Shown: positions 52,401-61,272 of the stretch, in pieces
How positions within the stretch are numbered: the stretch's first letter is position 1
Layout of the letters: every line of letters begins with the position of its first letter
Translations under genes and position numbers: made by a program
Source: Planktosalinus lacus
GTDB taxonomy: Bacteria; Bacteroidota; Bacteroidia; Flavobacteriales; Flavobacteriaceae
Length of the DNA: 64,000 nt
Reading direction: 5' to 3'
Assembly: GCF_014640155.1 (NCBI RefSeq)
Contig: NZ_BMGK01000009.1
Location: 50,960-114,959 of the forward strand
The notes under the pieces: model-generated
What the model saw: the letters and a program-made list of their open reading frames with translations, nothing else
Database searches by the model: none
Told to the model about the DNA's origin: nothing

Positions 52401-52416
52401 CAAGTTTGTATTTAAT

Positions 52417-52433
52417 TAAATTTGTTATATTTG
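52417..52433 (+). promoter_or_regulatory. Tandem Bacteroidota -7 elements (TAAATTTG and TATATTTG)
   Basis: TAAATTTG at 52417-52424 and TATATTTG at 52426-52433 are one base apart. The second would start transcription at about 52437, where an ATG opens a 12-codon frame. Confidence 0.5.
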
Positions 52434-52436
52434 TTA

Positions 52437-52475
52437 ATGGTTATTAATCAAATTAACCATATTTCTTTTTCATAG
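52437..52475 (+). CDS. Possible 12-codon leader frame MVINQINHISFS
   Basis: ATG at 52437 opens a frame of 12 codons ending at TAG 52473-52475. It begins 3 nt after the second -7 element and would be leaderless, and the first 24 bases contain the inverted repeat ATGGTTA/TAACCAT. A terminator follows 11 nt later, ahead of the ABC transporter genes. No codon is repeated in a way that identifies an amino acid. It may be chance. Confidence 0.3.
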   Translation: MVINQINHISFS

Positions 52476-52486
52476 CAATTTTTTTT

Positions 52487-52530
52487 CCCATCCTATGTTC
52501 GTTTTTTTAAAAGATCCTAGGGTGGGTTTT
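52487..52530 (+). terminator. Intrinsic terminator between dnaJ and ABC transporter
   Basis: CCCATCCTA (52487-52495) pairs with TAGGGTGGG (52518-52526) over 9 bp including one G-U pair, followed by TTTT. It may end the grpE-dnaJ transcript or act as an attenuator for the transporter genes. Confidence 0.65.
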
Positions 52531-52609
52531 GTTATTAAAATAACTTCCAATTTTTGTAACGTTGAAATAAACGTTGAGACTAATTTCTTAATAATTTAAT
52601 TCATTTTTC

Positions 52610-53536
52610 ATGAGTAATATATTAGTTGCTGACCAAGTCACTAAAAATTACGGAAAGTTTACTGCTTTAAATGCAATTTCAATTGAAGTTCCGGCTGGAA
52701 GTATATTTGGGCTTTTAGGACCCAATGGTGCAGGAAAAACTACCTTTATTCGTATTATCAATCAGATAACAATGCCCGATTCAGGCAAAGTTTTTCTTGA
52801 TGGTGAAGCACTACAACCACACCACATTCAGCAAATTGGGTACCTCCCTGAAGAAAGAGGACTTTATAAATCAATGAAAGTGGGAGAGCAGACCTTATAT
52901 CTGGCACAACTCAAAGGGCTTTCGAAAGCACAAGCTAAGGAAAGACTCAAGTATTGGTTTGATAGATTGAATATTGGAGATTGGTGGGATAAAAAAATTG
53001 AGGAACTTTCCAAAGGGATGGCTCAAAAAGTTCAGTTTATAGTAACAGTGCTTCATCAACCAAAACTATTGATTTTTGATGAACCTTTCAGTGGGTTTGA
53101 TCCTGTTAATGCAAACTTAATTAAAGATGAAATCCTGGAACTTAGAAAACAAGGCGCTACCATCATTTTTTCAACTCATAGAATGGAATCTGTTGAGGAA
53201 CTTTGTGATCACATCGCTTTGATTCATAATTCTAATAAAGTCCTTGACGGAAAAGTTTCAGACATTAAACGCACATACAAATCAAATACCTATGAGGTTG
53301 GTTTGATTTGCAATGATAAAGAAACACTTAAAACTGAACTTAGTGATAAGTTTGAAATAAGCACGGCCAATTTTAAAACACTTGAAGACGAACTAAAAAT
53401 AAATATCAAGATAGATCAAAAATCTTCTCCAAATGAACTTTTAAACTTTTTGACTTCTAAAGCAGAAATAAATCATTTTGTGGAAGTAATTCCTAGTGTA
53501 AATGATATTTTTATCCAAACGGTATCAAAAAAATAA
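52610..53536 (+). CDS. ABC transporter ATP-binding protein (NatA-like)
   Basis: A 308-residue ATPase. Walker A is GPNGAGKTT (about residues 38-46), the signature LSKGMAQKV lies near 130, and Walker B LLIFDEPFSGFDP near 153. The Gln loop GYLPEERGLY is of the DUF4162/NatA type, and the C-terminal extension (about 215-308) is a DUF4162-like domain. It supplies ATP energy to the permease encoded 4 nt downstream; Bacillus NatAB exports Na+. The cargo here is unknown. Confidence 0.9.
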   Translation: MSNILVADQVTKNYGKFTALNAISIEVPAGSIFGLLGPNGAGKTTFIRIINQITMPDSGKVFLDGEALQPHHIQQIGYLPEERGLYKSMKVGEQTLYLAQLKGLSKAQAKERLKYWFDRLNIGDWWDKKIEELSKGMAQKVQFIVTVLHQPKLLIFDEPFSGFDPVNANLIKDEILELRKQGATIIFSTHRMESVEELCDHIALIHNSNKVLDGKVSDIKRTYKSNTYEVGLICNDKETLKTELSDKFEISTANFKTLEDELKINIKIDQKSSPNELLNFLTSKAEINHFVEVIPSVNDIFIQTVSKK

Positions 53537-53540
53537 TTTA

Positions 53541-54839
53541 ATGAGAAATTTAAGTTTAATCATAAAAAGAGAATTCAACTCAAGAGTTCGTAATAAATCA
53601 TTTGTTGTAATGACAATTTTGAGCCCGTTGATATTTGTTGGGATGATATTTTTAGTGGCTTATTTAAGTAGTTTAAACAATGAAGAAATCAGATCTGTAG
53701 CGGTTCTTGACAATAGTGGTTTCTTTGAAAATACTCTAGAAGATTCAGATAATATAATATTTAAAAAGTTAGAAGACATTGACTTAGATTCTGCTAAGAT
53801 TATTAGTGAAGAGGGCGACTATCACGGTTTACTTTTTATTCCTGAATCTAATGACATATCAACTTTAGATCAAAATGTTGAGTTTTATGTAAAAGGTTCA
53901 CCGAGCGTTTCTGTAGTTCAGTACATTGAAAAAAGCTTAAATGCCACTATCACCAACCTTAAGCTGGAGCGAGATGGCGTAGATTTATTAAAAATTGAAG
54001 CATCAAAATCATATGTTGATTTAAAAATTGAAAACTACAAAGGAGAACAAACTTCTAAAATGTCCAGTTGGATTAAAGCTATTTTTGGAGGAATCGCCGG
54101 TTATTTACTTATGATGTTTATCATTATTTATGGCAATATGGTGATGAGAAGTGTGATAGAAGAAAAAACTAACCGAATTATTGAAATAATCATTTCATCT
54201 GTAAAGCCATACCATTTGATGATGGGGAAAATTATGGGAACCTCTTTGGCCGGAATAACTCAATTTTTAATTTGGGTAGTTCTTGGAAGCATTTTGATGT
54301 TGGTTGCAACAACTGTTTTTGGCGTCAATATAGAACCCTCTTCAATGCCCAATCAGGAGATGATGGACACAGCCAACAACTCTGCAATGCAAGCCATTAT
54401 TTATGACATTGCTCGACTTCCTATAGCAACACTCATTTTTTCTTTTTTGATTTACTTTATCGGTGGATACTTTTTATATAGTTCAATTTATGCAGCAATT
54501 GGAGCTGCAGTAGATAACGAAACTGACACACAACAGTTTATGCTGCCAATCATCATCCCACTAATGTTGGCGATGTATGTTGGTTTTTTTGCAGTTATTG
54601 AAAACCCCCATGGAACTATTGCTGTTATCTTTTCACATATACCCCTCACTTCACCCATTGTTATGTTAATGCGCATACCTTTTGGAGTACCTTGGTGGGA
54701 AATTTTGATTTCTATGTTACTCTTATTTGCTACATTTGCTTTTGTGGTTTGGTTTGCTGCGAAAATTTACAGGGTTGGAATTTTAATGTATGGTAAAAAG
54801 CCAACCTACAAAGAACTTTATAAATGGCTTAAATATTAG
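53541..54839 (+). CDS. ABC-2 type permease (NatB-like)
   Basis: A 432-residue membrane protein with a first segment near residues 23-42, a ~140-residue extracytoplasmic domain, and five further segments from about 185 to the end (KAIFGGIAGYLLMMFIIIYG onward, with the ABC2 motif VMRSVIEEKTNRIIEIIISSVKP). This arrangement matches NatB/YhaP. The true start is ATG 53541; a longer frame overlapping the ATPase was rejected. The MscS gene starts right after its stop codon (1 nt). Confidence 0.9.
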   Translation: MRNLSLIIKREFNSRVRNKSFVVMTILSPLIFVGMIFLVAYLSSLNNEEIRSVAVLDNSGFFENTLEDSDNIIFKKLEDIDLDSAKIISEEGDYHGLLFIPESNDISTLDQNVEFYVKGSPSVSVVQYIEKSLNATITNLKLERDGVDLLKIEASKSYVDLKIENYKGEQTSKMSSWIKAIFGGIAGYLLMMFIIIYGNMVMRSVIEEKTNRIIEIIISSVKPYHLMMGKIMGTSLAGITQFLIWVVLGSILMLVATTVFGVNIEPSSMPNQEMMDTANNSAMQAIIYDIARLPIATLIFSFLIYFIGGYFLYSSIYAAIGAAVDNETDTQQFMLPIIIPLMLAMYVGFFAVIENPHGTIAVIFSHIPLTSPIVMLMRIPFGVPWWEILISMLLLFATFAFVVWFAAKIYRVGILMYGKKPTYKELYKWLKY

Positions 54840-54840
54840 A

Positions 54841-55737
54841 ATGCAAGAAAAATTTGAAAATGTAAAAACTGTGATTCCCAATGGATTTTGGGAAACTTTC
54901 AACAGTTTTATGAATTTTGAATTGATAAGTTTTGGCAACGATCAAAATAGGATTGTTATTACAGCTGGGCTAATCATTCTACTTCTTGTTTCGCTTTTTG
55001 TTGTTAAGTTGGTTCTTCGCTTAATTCGTAAAATTTATACAAGAAAACTAGAGCCAGACGAGAAGCTCCGGTTTTTAGGTGCATATAATTTTATAGGTTA
55101 TTTGGTTTATATTCTTGTTTTTGTTTCTGTTTTAAGTTCTGCCGGAATTGATATTACACTACTTTTAACGGCCACTGCAGTAATATTTATAGGTCTTGGG
55201 CTCGCAATGCGAGAAATTTTTCAAGACATCATTGGTGGTATTTATATTATTCTTGATAAATCGGTTCAAGCTGGTGATATCATTGAGGTAAACGAAAAAG
55301 TTTGTAAAGTTTTTGACACCAAGCTGCGAACTACTAGAGCTGTAACACGCGATGAAAAAGTAATTGTGATTCCTAACCATAAATTTGTTACAGACCCTGT
55401 AATTAACTATACCCAGAATTATAAAAATACCCGTCAATTTGTTAAGGTAAGAGCAGCTCTAAATGCAGATGTAGATCAAATAAAGAATATATTGATTGAA
55501 TCAGCAAAGTCACATCCTAAAATTTTGAAAAAGCCGGAACCTTTTGTGTTTTTTGAAGATTTTGGAGAGGATGCGCTTCATTTTGGAATTTACTTTTTCA
55601 TTTCTGAAAGCTTTTTGGAGCCAAAAATAAAAAGTGATTTGCGATTTGTCATCGAAAAAGAATTTAGAAAACACGCTATTAAATTTCCATACCCACAAAG
55701 AGACATTCACCTGTATAAAACAGAAAAGCCCGAATAA
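54841..55737 (+). CDS. Mechanosensitive ion channel, MscS family
   Basis: A 298-residue channel that opens under membrane tension. Three membrane segments lie at about residues 38-58, 80-105 and 108-130; TM3 has the Gly/Ala-packed VIFIGLGLAMREIFQDIIGGIYIILD, followed by the MscS beta domain with VIPNHKFVTDPVINYT. The C-terminal domain is shorter than in E. coli MscS, without a long extra portion. It starts 1 nt after the permease stop, so it belongs to the same transcript. Confidence 0.92.
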   Translation: MQEKFENVKTVIPNGFWETFNSFMNFELISFGNDQNRIVITAGLIILLLVSLFVVKLVLRLIRKIYTRKLEPDEKLRFLGAYNFIGYLVYILVFVSVLSSAGIDITLLLTATAVIFIGLGLAMREIFQDIIGGIYIILDKSVQAGDIIEVNEKVCKVFDTKLRTTRAVTRDEKVIVIPNHKFVTDPVINYTQNYKNTRQFVKVRAALNADVDQIKNILIESAKSHPKILKKPEPFVFFEDFGEDALHFGIYFFISESFLEPKIKSDLRFVIEKEFRKHAIKFPYPQRDIHLYKTEKPE

Positions 55738-55754
55738 TTTCAAATTAAGAAAGC

Positions 55755-56918
55755 ATGCCCAAAATATTAATTATTGAAGATGAAGAGTCCATAAGACGTG
55801 TGCTAGTTAAAATTCTATCTGAAGAAAACAATTCTTACCAGGTTTCTGAAGCCTCAGATGGTCTGGCCGGAATGGAACTCATCAAAAACGAAGACTTTGA
55901 TCTCGTTTTATGCGATATCAAAATGCCAAAAATGGATGGAGTTGAAGTTCTTGAAGCTACAAAAAAAATAAAACCCGAAATTCCAATGGTTATGATTTCC
56001 GGACACGGAGATTTGGATGTTGCAGTAAATACAATGAGATTGGGAGCGTTTGATTATATCTCAAAACCACCTGATTTAAACAGGTTACTCAATACCGTTA
56101 GAATCGCACTTGACAGAAAAGAACTAGTTGTTGAAAACAAAAAGCTCAAGAAAAAAGTAAGTAAAAACTACGAAATGGTGGGGGAGTCCAAAGCAATTCA
56201 ACATATCAAAGATATGATTGAAAAAGTGGCGCCTACTGAAGCACGTGTACTAATAACTGGAGCAAATGGTACCGGAAAAGAACTGGTAGCACATTGGATA
56301 CACGAAAAAAGTGAGCGTTCAAAAGGACCTATGATTGAAGTTAACTGTGCAGCAATCCCACCAGAATTAATAGAAAGTGAACTTTTTGGACACGTAAAAG
56401 GAGCTTTTACTTCAGCAATAAAAGATCGAGCAGGTAAATTTGAAGCAGCCAATGGAGGTACACTTTTTCTCGACGAAATTGGTGATATGAGTCTCGCAGT
56501 ACAAGCAAAAGTACTTAGAGCATTGCAAGAAGGCAAGGTGCAACGTGTAGGAAACGATAAAGACATTAAGGTTGATGTAAGAGTTGTAGCTGCCACCAAT
56601 AAAAACCTTAAAGAAGAAATTAAAGAAAACCGTTTTAGAGAGGATTTATATCACAGGCTTGCCGTAATTTTAATTGAAGTACCGGCACTGGAAGACCGAC
56701 GAGAAGATATTCCTTTGTTAATTGAGTTTTTTACTGAAAAAATTGCCAACGAGCAAGGAATATTAAAAAAGAGTTTTGACAAGAAAGCCATTCAGCTTCT
56801 TCAAGAGTATGATTGGTCAGGAAATATTAGAGAGCTGCGTAATGTAGTTGAAAGACTCATCATTTTAGGGGGAAAAGAAATAACAGAAGGAGATGTAAAA
56901 ATGTTTGCTACTAAATAG
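55755..56918 (+). CDS. Sigma54-type response regulator without DNA-binding domain
   Basis: A 387-residue protein with a receiver domain (residues 1-120; phosphoacceptor Asp54, switch Lys104) and a central AAA+ sigma54-interaction domain (about 138-380; Walker A GANGTGKE 169-176, arginine-finger region FREDLYHRL). The loop that contacts sigma54 reads GAFTSA (216-221) in place of GAFTGA. The chain ends at WSGNIRELRNVVERLIILG..., so the Fis-type helix-turn-helix of NtrC is absent. It could act from solution without an enhancer. The partner histidine kinase is not nearby. It follows mscS by 17 nt. Confidence 0.9.
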   Translation: MPKILIIEDEESIRRVLVKILSEENNSYQVSEASDGLAGMELIKNEDFDLVLCDIKMPKMDGVEVLEATKKIKPEIPMVMISGHGDLDVAVNTMRLGAFDYISKPPDLNRLLNTVRIALDRKELVVENKKLKKKVSKNYEMVGESKAIQHIKDMIEKVAPTEARVLITGANGTGKELVAHWIHEKSERSKGPMIEVNCAAIPPELIESELFGHVKGAFTSAIKDRAGKFEAANGGTLFLDEIGDMSLAVQAKVLRALQEGKVQRVGNDKDIKVDVRVVAATNKNLKEEIKENRFREDLYHRLAVILIEVPALEDRREDIPLLIEFFTEKIANEQGILKKSFDKKAIQLLQEYDWSGNIRELRNVVERLIILGGKEITEGDVKMFATK

Positions 56919-56968
56919 TTCTTTTAAATTCTTTATATTTCAGCAAAATTGAAACACTTGATCTTGAT

Positions 56969-57847
56969 ATGGATAACATTCAGTTAAACGATTTTAAAAT
57001 CACTAAAACAATTTCTGTTGATAACTTGCCAACAAAACTCACTCTTGAAGCATCAGAAAAGGAGATCAAGAAAGAACTAAAAAAGGCAAGAAAGAAACTT
57101 GGAGATATTCAAAACACCCAATATGCACATGGCAAATATGGGGTTTTGGTGTGTTTTCAAGCGATGGATACAGGTGGAAAAGACAGTTTGATTAGAGAAG
57201 TTTTCAAAGATTTTAATGTAAGAGGTGTAGTCAACTATAGCTTTAAGACACCGTCTGATAGAGAATTAAGGCACGGATATCTATGGAGACACTATGTGGC
57301 TCTTCCCGAACGAGGAAAATTTGCTGTTTTTAACAGAACCCACTATGAAAATTTACTTGTAACCCGCGTTCATCCACAATATGTTTTAAATGAAAATATT
57401 CCAGGCATTGATAAAATTGAAGATATAACTGAAAAATTTTGGGATAAACGATTTGAACAAATCAACAACTTTGAAAAAACAATTACAGATAATGGAACCA
57501 TCATCGTAAAGTTCTTTTTAAATATTTCAAAAGAAGAGCAAAAAAACAGACTGTTAAGGCGACTGGACAAACCAAATAAAAACTGGAAATTTTCTCCAGG
57601 AGATTTGAAAGAACGAAAGCTGTGGGATACTTATATGGGGTATTATGAAGATGTATTTAATAGAACATCCACAAACTATGCACCTTGGTTTAGCATTCCT
57701 GCAGATGATAAGCCTACCGCACGAATGCTAGTGGCAAAAATTTTATTGGAAATCATGGATTCCTATACAGATATTAAAGAACCTGAATTACCAGAAGAAT
57801 TAAAAGCTCAAATCCCTCAATATATTGAACAATTAAATAACGATTAA
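56969..57847 (+). CDS. PPK2 family polyphosphate kinase
   Basis: A 292-residue class of P-loop enzyme that transfers phosphate between polyphosphate and nucleotides. The Walker A motif is MDTGGKDSL (about residues 67-75), with RTHYENLLVTRVHP and RRLDKPNKNWKFSPGD as further PPK2 hallmarks; the lid module is complete. Direction (NDP or NMP phosphorylation, or polymer formation) cannot be told. It complements the ppk1-ppx pair at 27359-30362. Confidence 0.92.
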   Translation: MDNIQLNDFKITKTISVDNLPTKLTLEASEKEIKKELKKARKKLGDIQNTQYAHGKYGVLVCFQAMDTGGKDSLIREVFKDFNVRGVVNYSFKTPSDRELRHGYLWRHYVALPERGKFAVFNRTHYENLLVTRVHPQYVLNENIPGIDKIEDITEKFWDKRFEQINNFEKTITDNGTIIVKFFLNISKEEQKNRLLRRLDKPNKNWKFSPGDLKERKLWDTYMGYYEDVFNRTSTNYAPWFSIPADDKPTARMLVAKILLEIMDSYTDIKEPELPEELKAQIPQYIEQLNND

Positions 57848-57857
57848 TACTTAATCA

Positions 57858-59261
57858 ATGAAACAGTTTATTTTTCTCCTAATTATTTTATCTATTTCTT
57901 TAACCACATTTGCTCAAAAAGTTAATCAGCAAGATTCCATCATGCTGAGGAAAATATTTGACGAGGCACTTGTAAATGGTAAAAGTTATGATTGGCTTGA
58001 ACATCTTTCAAATTCAATCGGTGGACGACTATCGGGCTCTCTAGAAGCCGAAAGGGCGGTTTCTTATACCAAAGAAGAATTAGAAGAGTTAGGCTTAGAT
58101 AAAGTTTGGCTTCAACCTGTGATGGTTCCAAAATGGGTGAGGGGAGTAAATGAGTATGCTTATTTTGAATCAACAACAGGAAATTCAACAGTGGTCAATA
58201 TTTGTGCCTTGGGAGGCTCTGCACCCACTCCAGAAGGCGGTTTAAAAGCCAATATTGTTGAAGTAAAAGGTCTAGAAGAACTGGCTGCTTTAGGAAAAGA
58301 AAAAATTGAAGGTAAAATTGTTTTTTACAACCGGCCTATGAATCCTAAATTGATACAAACATTTGAGGCCTACGGTGGTTGTGTAGATCAGCGTTATGCG
58401 GGTGCAATGGAGGCTTCAAAATTTGGTGCAACAGGAGTAATTGTAAGGTCGATGAGTTTAAAAATTGATGAGCACCCACACACAGGAACAATGACTTATG
58501 GCGACTTGCCACTGGAAGACAGAATACCGGCAGCGGCAATAAGTACAAAAGACGCCAATCTGTTAAGTGGTGCTTTAAAACTAAACCCCAAAACCACTTT
58601 TTATTTCAATCAAACTTGTAGAGCATTTCCAGATGTAGAATCGTTTAATGTGATTGGAGAAATTACAGGTTCAATGTATCCTGAAAAGGTGATAGTAGTT
58701 GGCGGACACCTGGACTCATGGGATATGGGAGACGGAGCCCATGACGATGGCGCCGGGTGTGTTCAATCAATGGAAGTGTTAAGACTGTTTAAACGATTAG
58801 ATTATAAACCAAAACACACCATTAGGGTAGTTCTGTTTATGAATGAAGAAAATGGATTAAGAGGAGCCAGAAAATATGCAGAGGTTGCAGAAAATAATAA
58901 TGAAAAACACATTTTTGCCCTTGAAAGTGATGCGGGTGGTTTTACACCAAGAGGTTTTTCATTTCAAAGTTCTGATGAAGATTTCAAACAAATTGAAAAC
59001 TGGAAACCTTTATTTGAGCCTTATTTAGTGCACTATTTTGTTCAAGGGGGTAGTGGTGCTGATGTAGCACCATTAAAGAAGGATTATAACGTAATGGCCG
59101 GTTTAAGACCCGACTCTCAACGATATTTTGATTATCATCACGCCCATACTGATACATTTGATAAAGTTAACAAGCGTGAACTTGAACTGGGAGGCGCTGC
59201 AATGACATCATTGATTTATTTGTATGACAAGTATGGAACGGTGAATGATCCTGTGGAATAA
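57858..59261 (+). CDS. Exported M28 family peptidase (carboxypeptidase Q-like)
   Basis: A 467-residue zinc peptidase with a signal peptide (QFIFLLIILSISLTTFA). It has an inserted PA domain (about residues 110-240) and the M28 core: GGHLDSWDMG, AHDDGAG, MNEENGLRG and HHAHTDTFD supply the two-zinc ligands and catalytic Glu. This arrangement is that of carboxypeptidase Q/aminopeptidase-like proteins. It degrades peptides in the periplasm. It follows the PPK2 gene by 10 nt, which suggests a shared transcript. Confidence 0.92.
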   Translation: MKQFIFLLIILSISLTTFAQKVNQQDSIMLRKIFDEALVNGKSYDWLEHLSNSIGGRLSGSLEAERAVSYTKEELEELGLDKVWLQPVMVPKWVRGVNEYAYFESTTGNSTVVNICALGGSAPTPEGGLKANIVEVKGLEELAALGKEKIEGKIVFYNRPMNPKLIQTFEAYGGCVDQRYAGAMEASKFGATGVIVRSMSLKIDEHPHTGTMTYGDLPLEDRIPAAAISTKDANLLSGALKLNPKTTFYFNQTCRAFPDVESFNVIGEITGSMYPEKVIVVGGHLDSWDMGDGAHDDGAGCVQSMEVLRLFKRLDYKPKHTIRVVLFMNEENGLRGARKYAEVAENNNEKHIFALESDAGGFTPRGFSFQSSDEDFKQIENWKPLFEPYLVHYFVQGGSGADVAPLKKDYNVMAGLRPDSQRYFDYHHAHTDTFDKVNKRELELGGAAMTSLIYLYDKYGTVNDPVE

Positions 59262-59287
59262 GTAATATTTTACTCAAAACTAAATAC

Positions 59288-59328
59288 AAAAACGCATTTA
59301 TAAAAATAAATTTTATGAATGTGTTTTT
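59288..59328 (+). terminator. Long terminator hairpin overlapping the convergent gene's 3' end
   Basis: AAAAACGCATTTATAAAA (59288-59305) pairs with TTTTATGAATGTGTTTTT (59311-59328) over 18 bp, with two G-U pairs in the rightward RNA that would be A-C mismatches in the leftward RNA. It ends transcription of the M28 gene and extends into the last codons of the desaturase-family gene, whose stop is at 59313. Confidence 0.7.
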
Positions 59329-60197
59329 CTATTTTTAAAAGGATACATCATTTGCTTTCCAAAATCTTCCGGAAAATCATCGTCATCGTGAAAGCCCAGT
59401 TCAATGTCTTTTCCATCTTTTGGGATGTATGCGGTCTTAAATATGTAATCCCAAATGCTTAAAGTTAATCCGAAATTCATTCCGTATGGGTGTTTTTCTG
59501 GCAAAGCTTTGCTGTGATGCCAAATATGCATTTTGGGGTTGTTAAAAATAAAACCTAAAAATCCATAATTCCAGCCAACATTGGCATGATTTAAATGTCC
59601 CACAAAAACGGCAAACATATGTACTATAAAAAACTCCTGTATCCCAAAACCAATCATTGCAAGCGGGAGATACTGTACAGTTTTATAAATAATAGTTTCC
59701 ATAAAATGAAACCGGAACTGAGCAGCAAATCCCATTTCCTTTACACTATGATGTACTTTATGAAATTCCCACAACCAGGGTCTTTTGTGCAATTGACGAT
59801 GAACATTCCATTGAATAAAATCTGCAATAACAAACATTATTAACAGTTGAGACCAGGCGGGAAGGTTTTGAATATTGATGGCAACAAGATTTGATATTCC
59901 AAAAAGGCCCAAAAAATCATTGAATAATTCAACACCTATATTGGAAATAGCATTGTAGCCAACTAGTGAAAAAAGGAAAAAATTAAAAAGAATATAAAAA
60001 CTATCTAACCAAAACCCTTTTCTAAATATTTTTTGACTTTTCCTCCAGGGAATTATGATTTCAATAGTCCATACCAGTAATGATAGTGCAATTAACCAAT
60101 AAAAATAATTGGTCCATGATGGGTTTGAAATTTCATTGATCAGATAATGAAAATAACCGGTAAATGATTCTTTAGCAATGGTGATATACTTTTCCAA
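59313..60197 (-). CDS. Sterol desaturase/fatty acid hydroxylase family protein (second)
   Basis: A 294-residue membrane protein with about four hydrophobic segments. His clusters HRQLH (about residue 133), HKVHH (about 145) and HIWHH (about 225) match the di-iron hydroxylase superfamily. It differs clearly from the member at 13173-14168 and lacks its lysine-rich tail. The C-terminus is acidic (DDDDFPEDFGKQM). Substrate unknown. A TATTTTTG element is 15 nt upstream. Confidence 0.88.
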   Translation of the reverse strand: MEKYITIAKESFTGYFHYLINEISNPSWTNYFYWLIALSLLVWTIEIIIPWRKSQKIFRKGFWLDSFYILFNFFLFSLVGYNAISNIGVELFNDFLGLFGISNLVAINIQNLPAWSQLLIMFVIADFIQWNVHRQLHKRPWLWEFHKVHHSVKEMGFAAQFRFHFMETIIYKTVQYLPLAMIGFGIQEFFIVHMFAVFVGHLNHANVGWNYGFLGFIFNNPKMHIWHHSKALPEKHPYGMNFGLTLSIWDYIFKTAYIPKDGKDIELGFHDDDDFPEDFGKQMMYPFKNRKTHS

Positions 60198-60212
60198 TAG
60201 TACAATTTTTTA

Positions 60213-60220
60213 CAAAAATA
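60213..60220 (-). promoter_or_regulatory. Bacteroidota -7 promoter element (TATTTTTG)
   Basis: The reverse strand reads TATTTTTG, 15 nt ahead of the start codon at 60197. Confidence 0.55.
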
Positions 60221-60264
60221 ATTGAATCAGAGTTTTGAGAAAGTAACCAATGTTACAATTTTAA

Positions 60265-61206
60265 TCACTCAATTTTAGCATCTAAATGGGTGAGCGTATT
60301 GGTTATAAAATTTACCACATTGTAATAAAATTCCGGTTGAATATTTTTAAATTCATCTGCCGGTTTATGATAATCAGGATGATCTTCTACACCAAAATAC
60401 AAGAAGGGAATTCCCGCTTTGTGAAATGGTGCATGGTCTGAAGAACTTACCCAACTATCTTTACCATCAAGCCCGTCATGACCCATGCTTATTTTAATGG
60501 GAAGTGATTCATCGGGTACCGATTCAAAATATGATTTTAATGAAGGCGTGAAGCGAGTACCACAAATGTAAATTTCGTTATTTTCATTACGGCTTATCAT
60601 ATCCATGTTTAGGTTCAAAATAATTTTCTTATTAGTGGAGTTAACAAAGTAGTGTGCTCCCTGAAGACCCATTTCTTCCGCGTCAAGTGCAAGAAAAATA
60701 AATGAATTTTTTGGTGGGTTGGATTTAAAATATTCTGCCATTAACATTAAAGCTACCGTACCGGAAGCATTATCATCTGCTCCGTTATAGATTGAGTCAT
60801 TATCTACTGATTTATCAATACCCACATGATCAAAGTGTGCTGTTACTGCAATATAGTTTTTAGGGTTTTCTGTACCTTCAATAATGGTAATAACATTGAC
60901 TGCCTGGTGAGTCTGATTGCCTCTTTCAAACCGAAAGGGTTGAAGTATAACATCCAAATCCTTTTCAATAAAAAAATCAATTATATAATTTCTAGCTTTT
61001 TTATTTTCAGGTGTTCCCGTTTTCCTACCTTTAAAAATATCTGATGATAAATATTCTATTTTTTTAAGTAACTCAGTTTTTGAAATTGTTTGCAGGGAGT
61101 AATCAACTGTTTGAAATTGATTGTTTAGCTGTAAATTGTTCTCTTGACTAATGAGATTAGTACTAACCAATATAAGAACAATTGTGCTGATTAAATGAGT
61201 TTTCAT
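60265..61206 (-). CDS. Exported M28 family metallopeptidase
   Basis: A 313-residue peptidase with a signal peptide of about 20 residues (HLISTIVLILVSTNLISQ). The M28 two-zinc site is seen in AHFDHVG, NGADDNASG, LDAEEMGLQG and NMDMISR, with a last ligand His in SSDHAPFHKAG. It lacks the PA domain of the other M28 protein in the window (57858-59261). Such enzymes release N-terminal amino acids in the periplasm. It is 67 nt from the desaturase-family gene. Confidence 0.92.
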   Translation of the reverse strand: MKTHLISTIVLILVSTNLISQENNLQLNNQFQTVDYSLQTISKTELLKKIEYLSSDIFKGRKTGTPENKKARNYIIDFFIEKDLDVILQPFRFERGNQTHQAVNVITIIEGTENPKNYIAVTAHFDHVGIDKSVDNDSIYNGADDNASGTVALMLMAEYFKSNPPKNSFIFLALDAEEMGLQGAHYFVNSTNKKIILNLNMDMISRNENNEIYICGTRFTPSLKSYFESVPDESLPIKISMGHDGLDGKDSWVSSSDHAPFHKAGIPFLYFGVEDHPDYHKPADEFKNIQPEFYYNVVNFITNTLTHLDAKIE

Positions 61207-61272
61207 AATTGAATATAAATTTTATTTAAAAAATATTGTTGTTAAAGGTACATAAAAGCTATGTTTAGTGTA

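Noticed and set aside
53502-53540. Upstream extension of the ABC permease
   Set aside because: It lies inside the NatA-like gene; ATG 53541 follows the ATPase stop by 4 nt.
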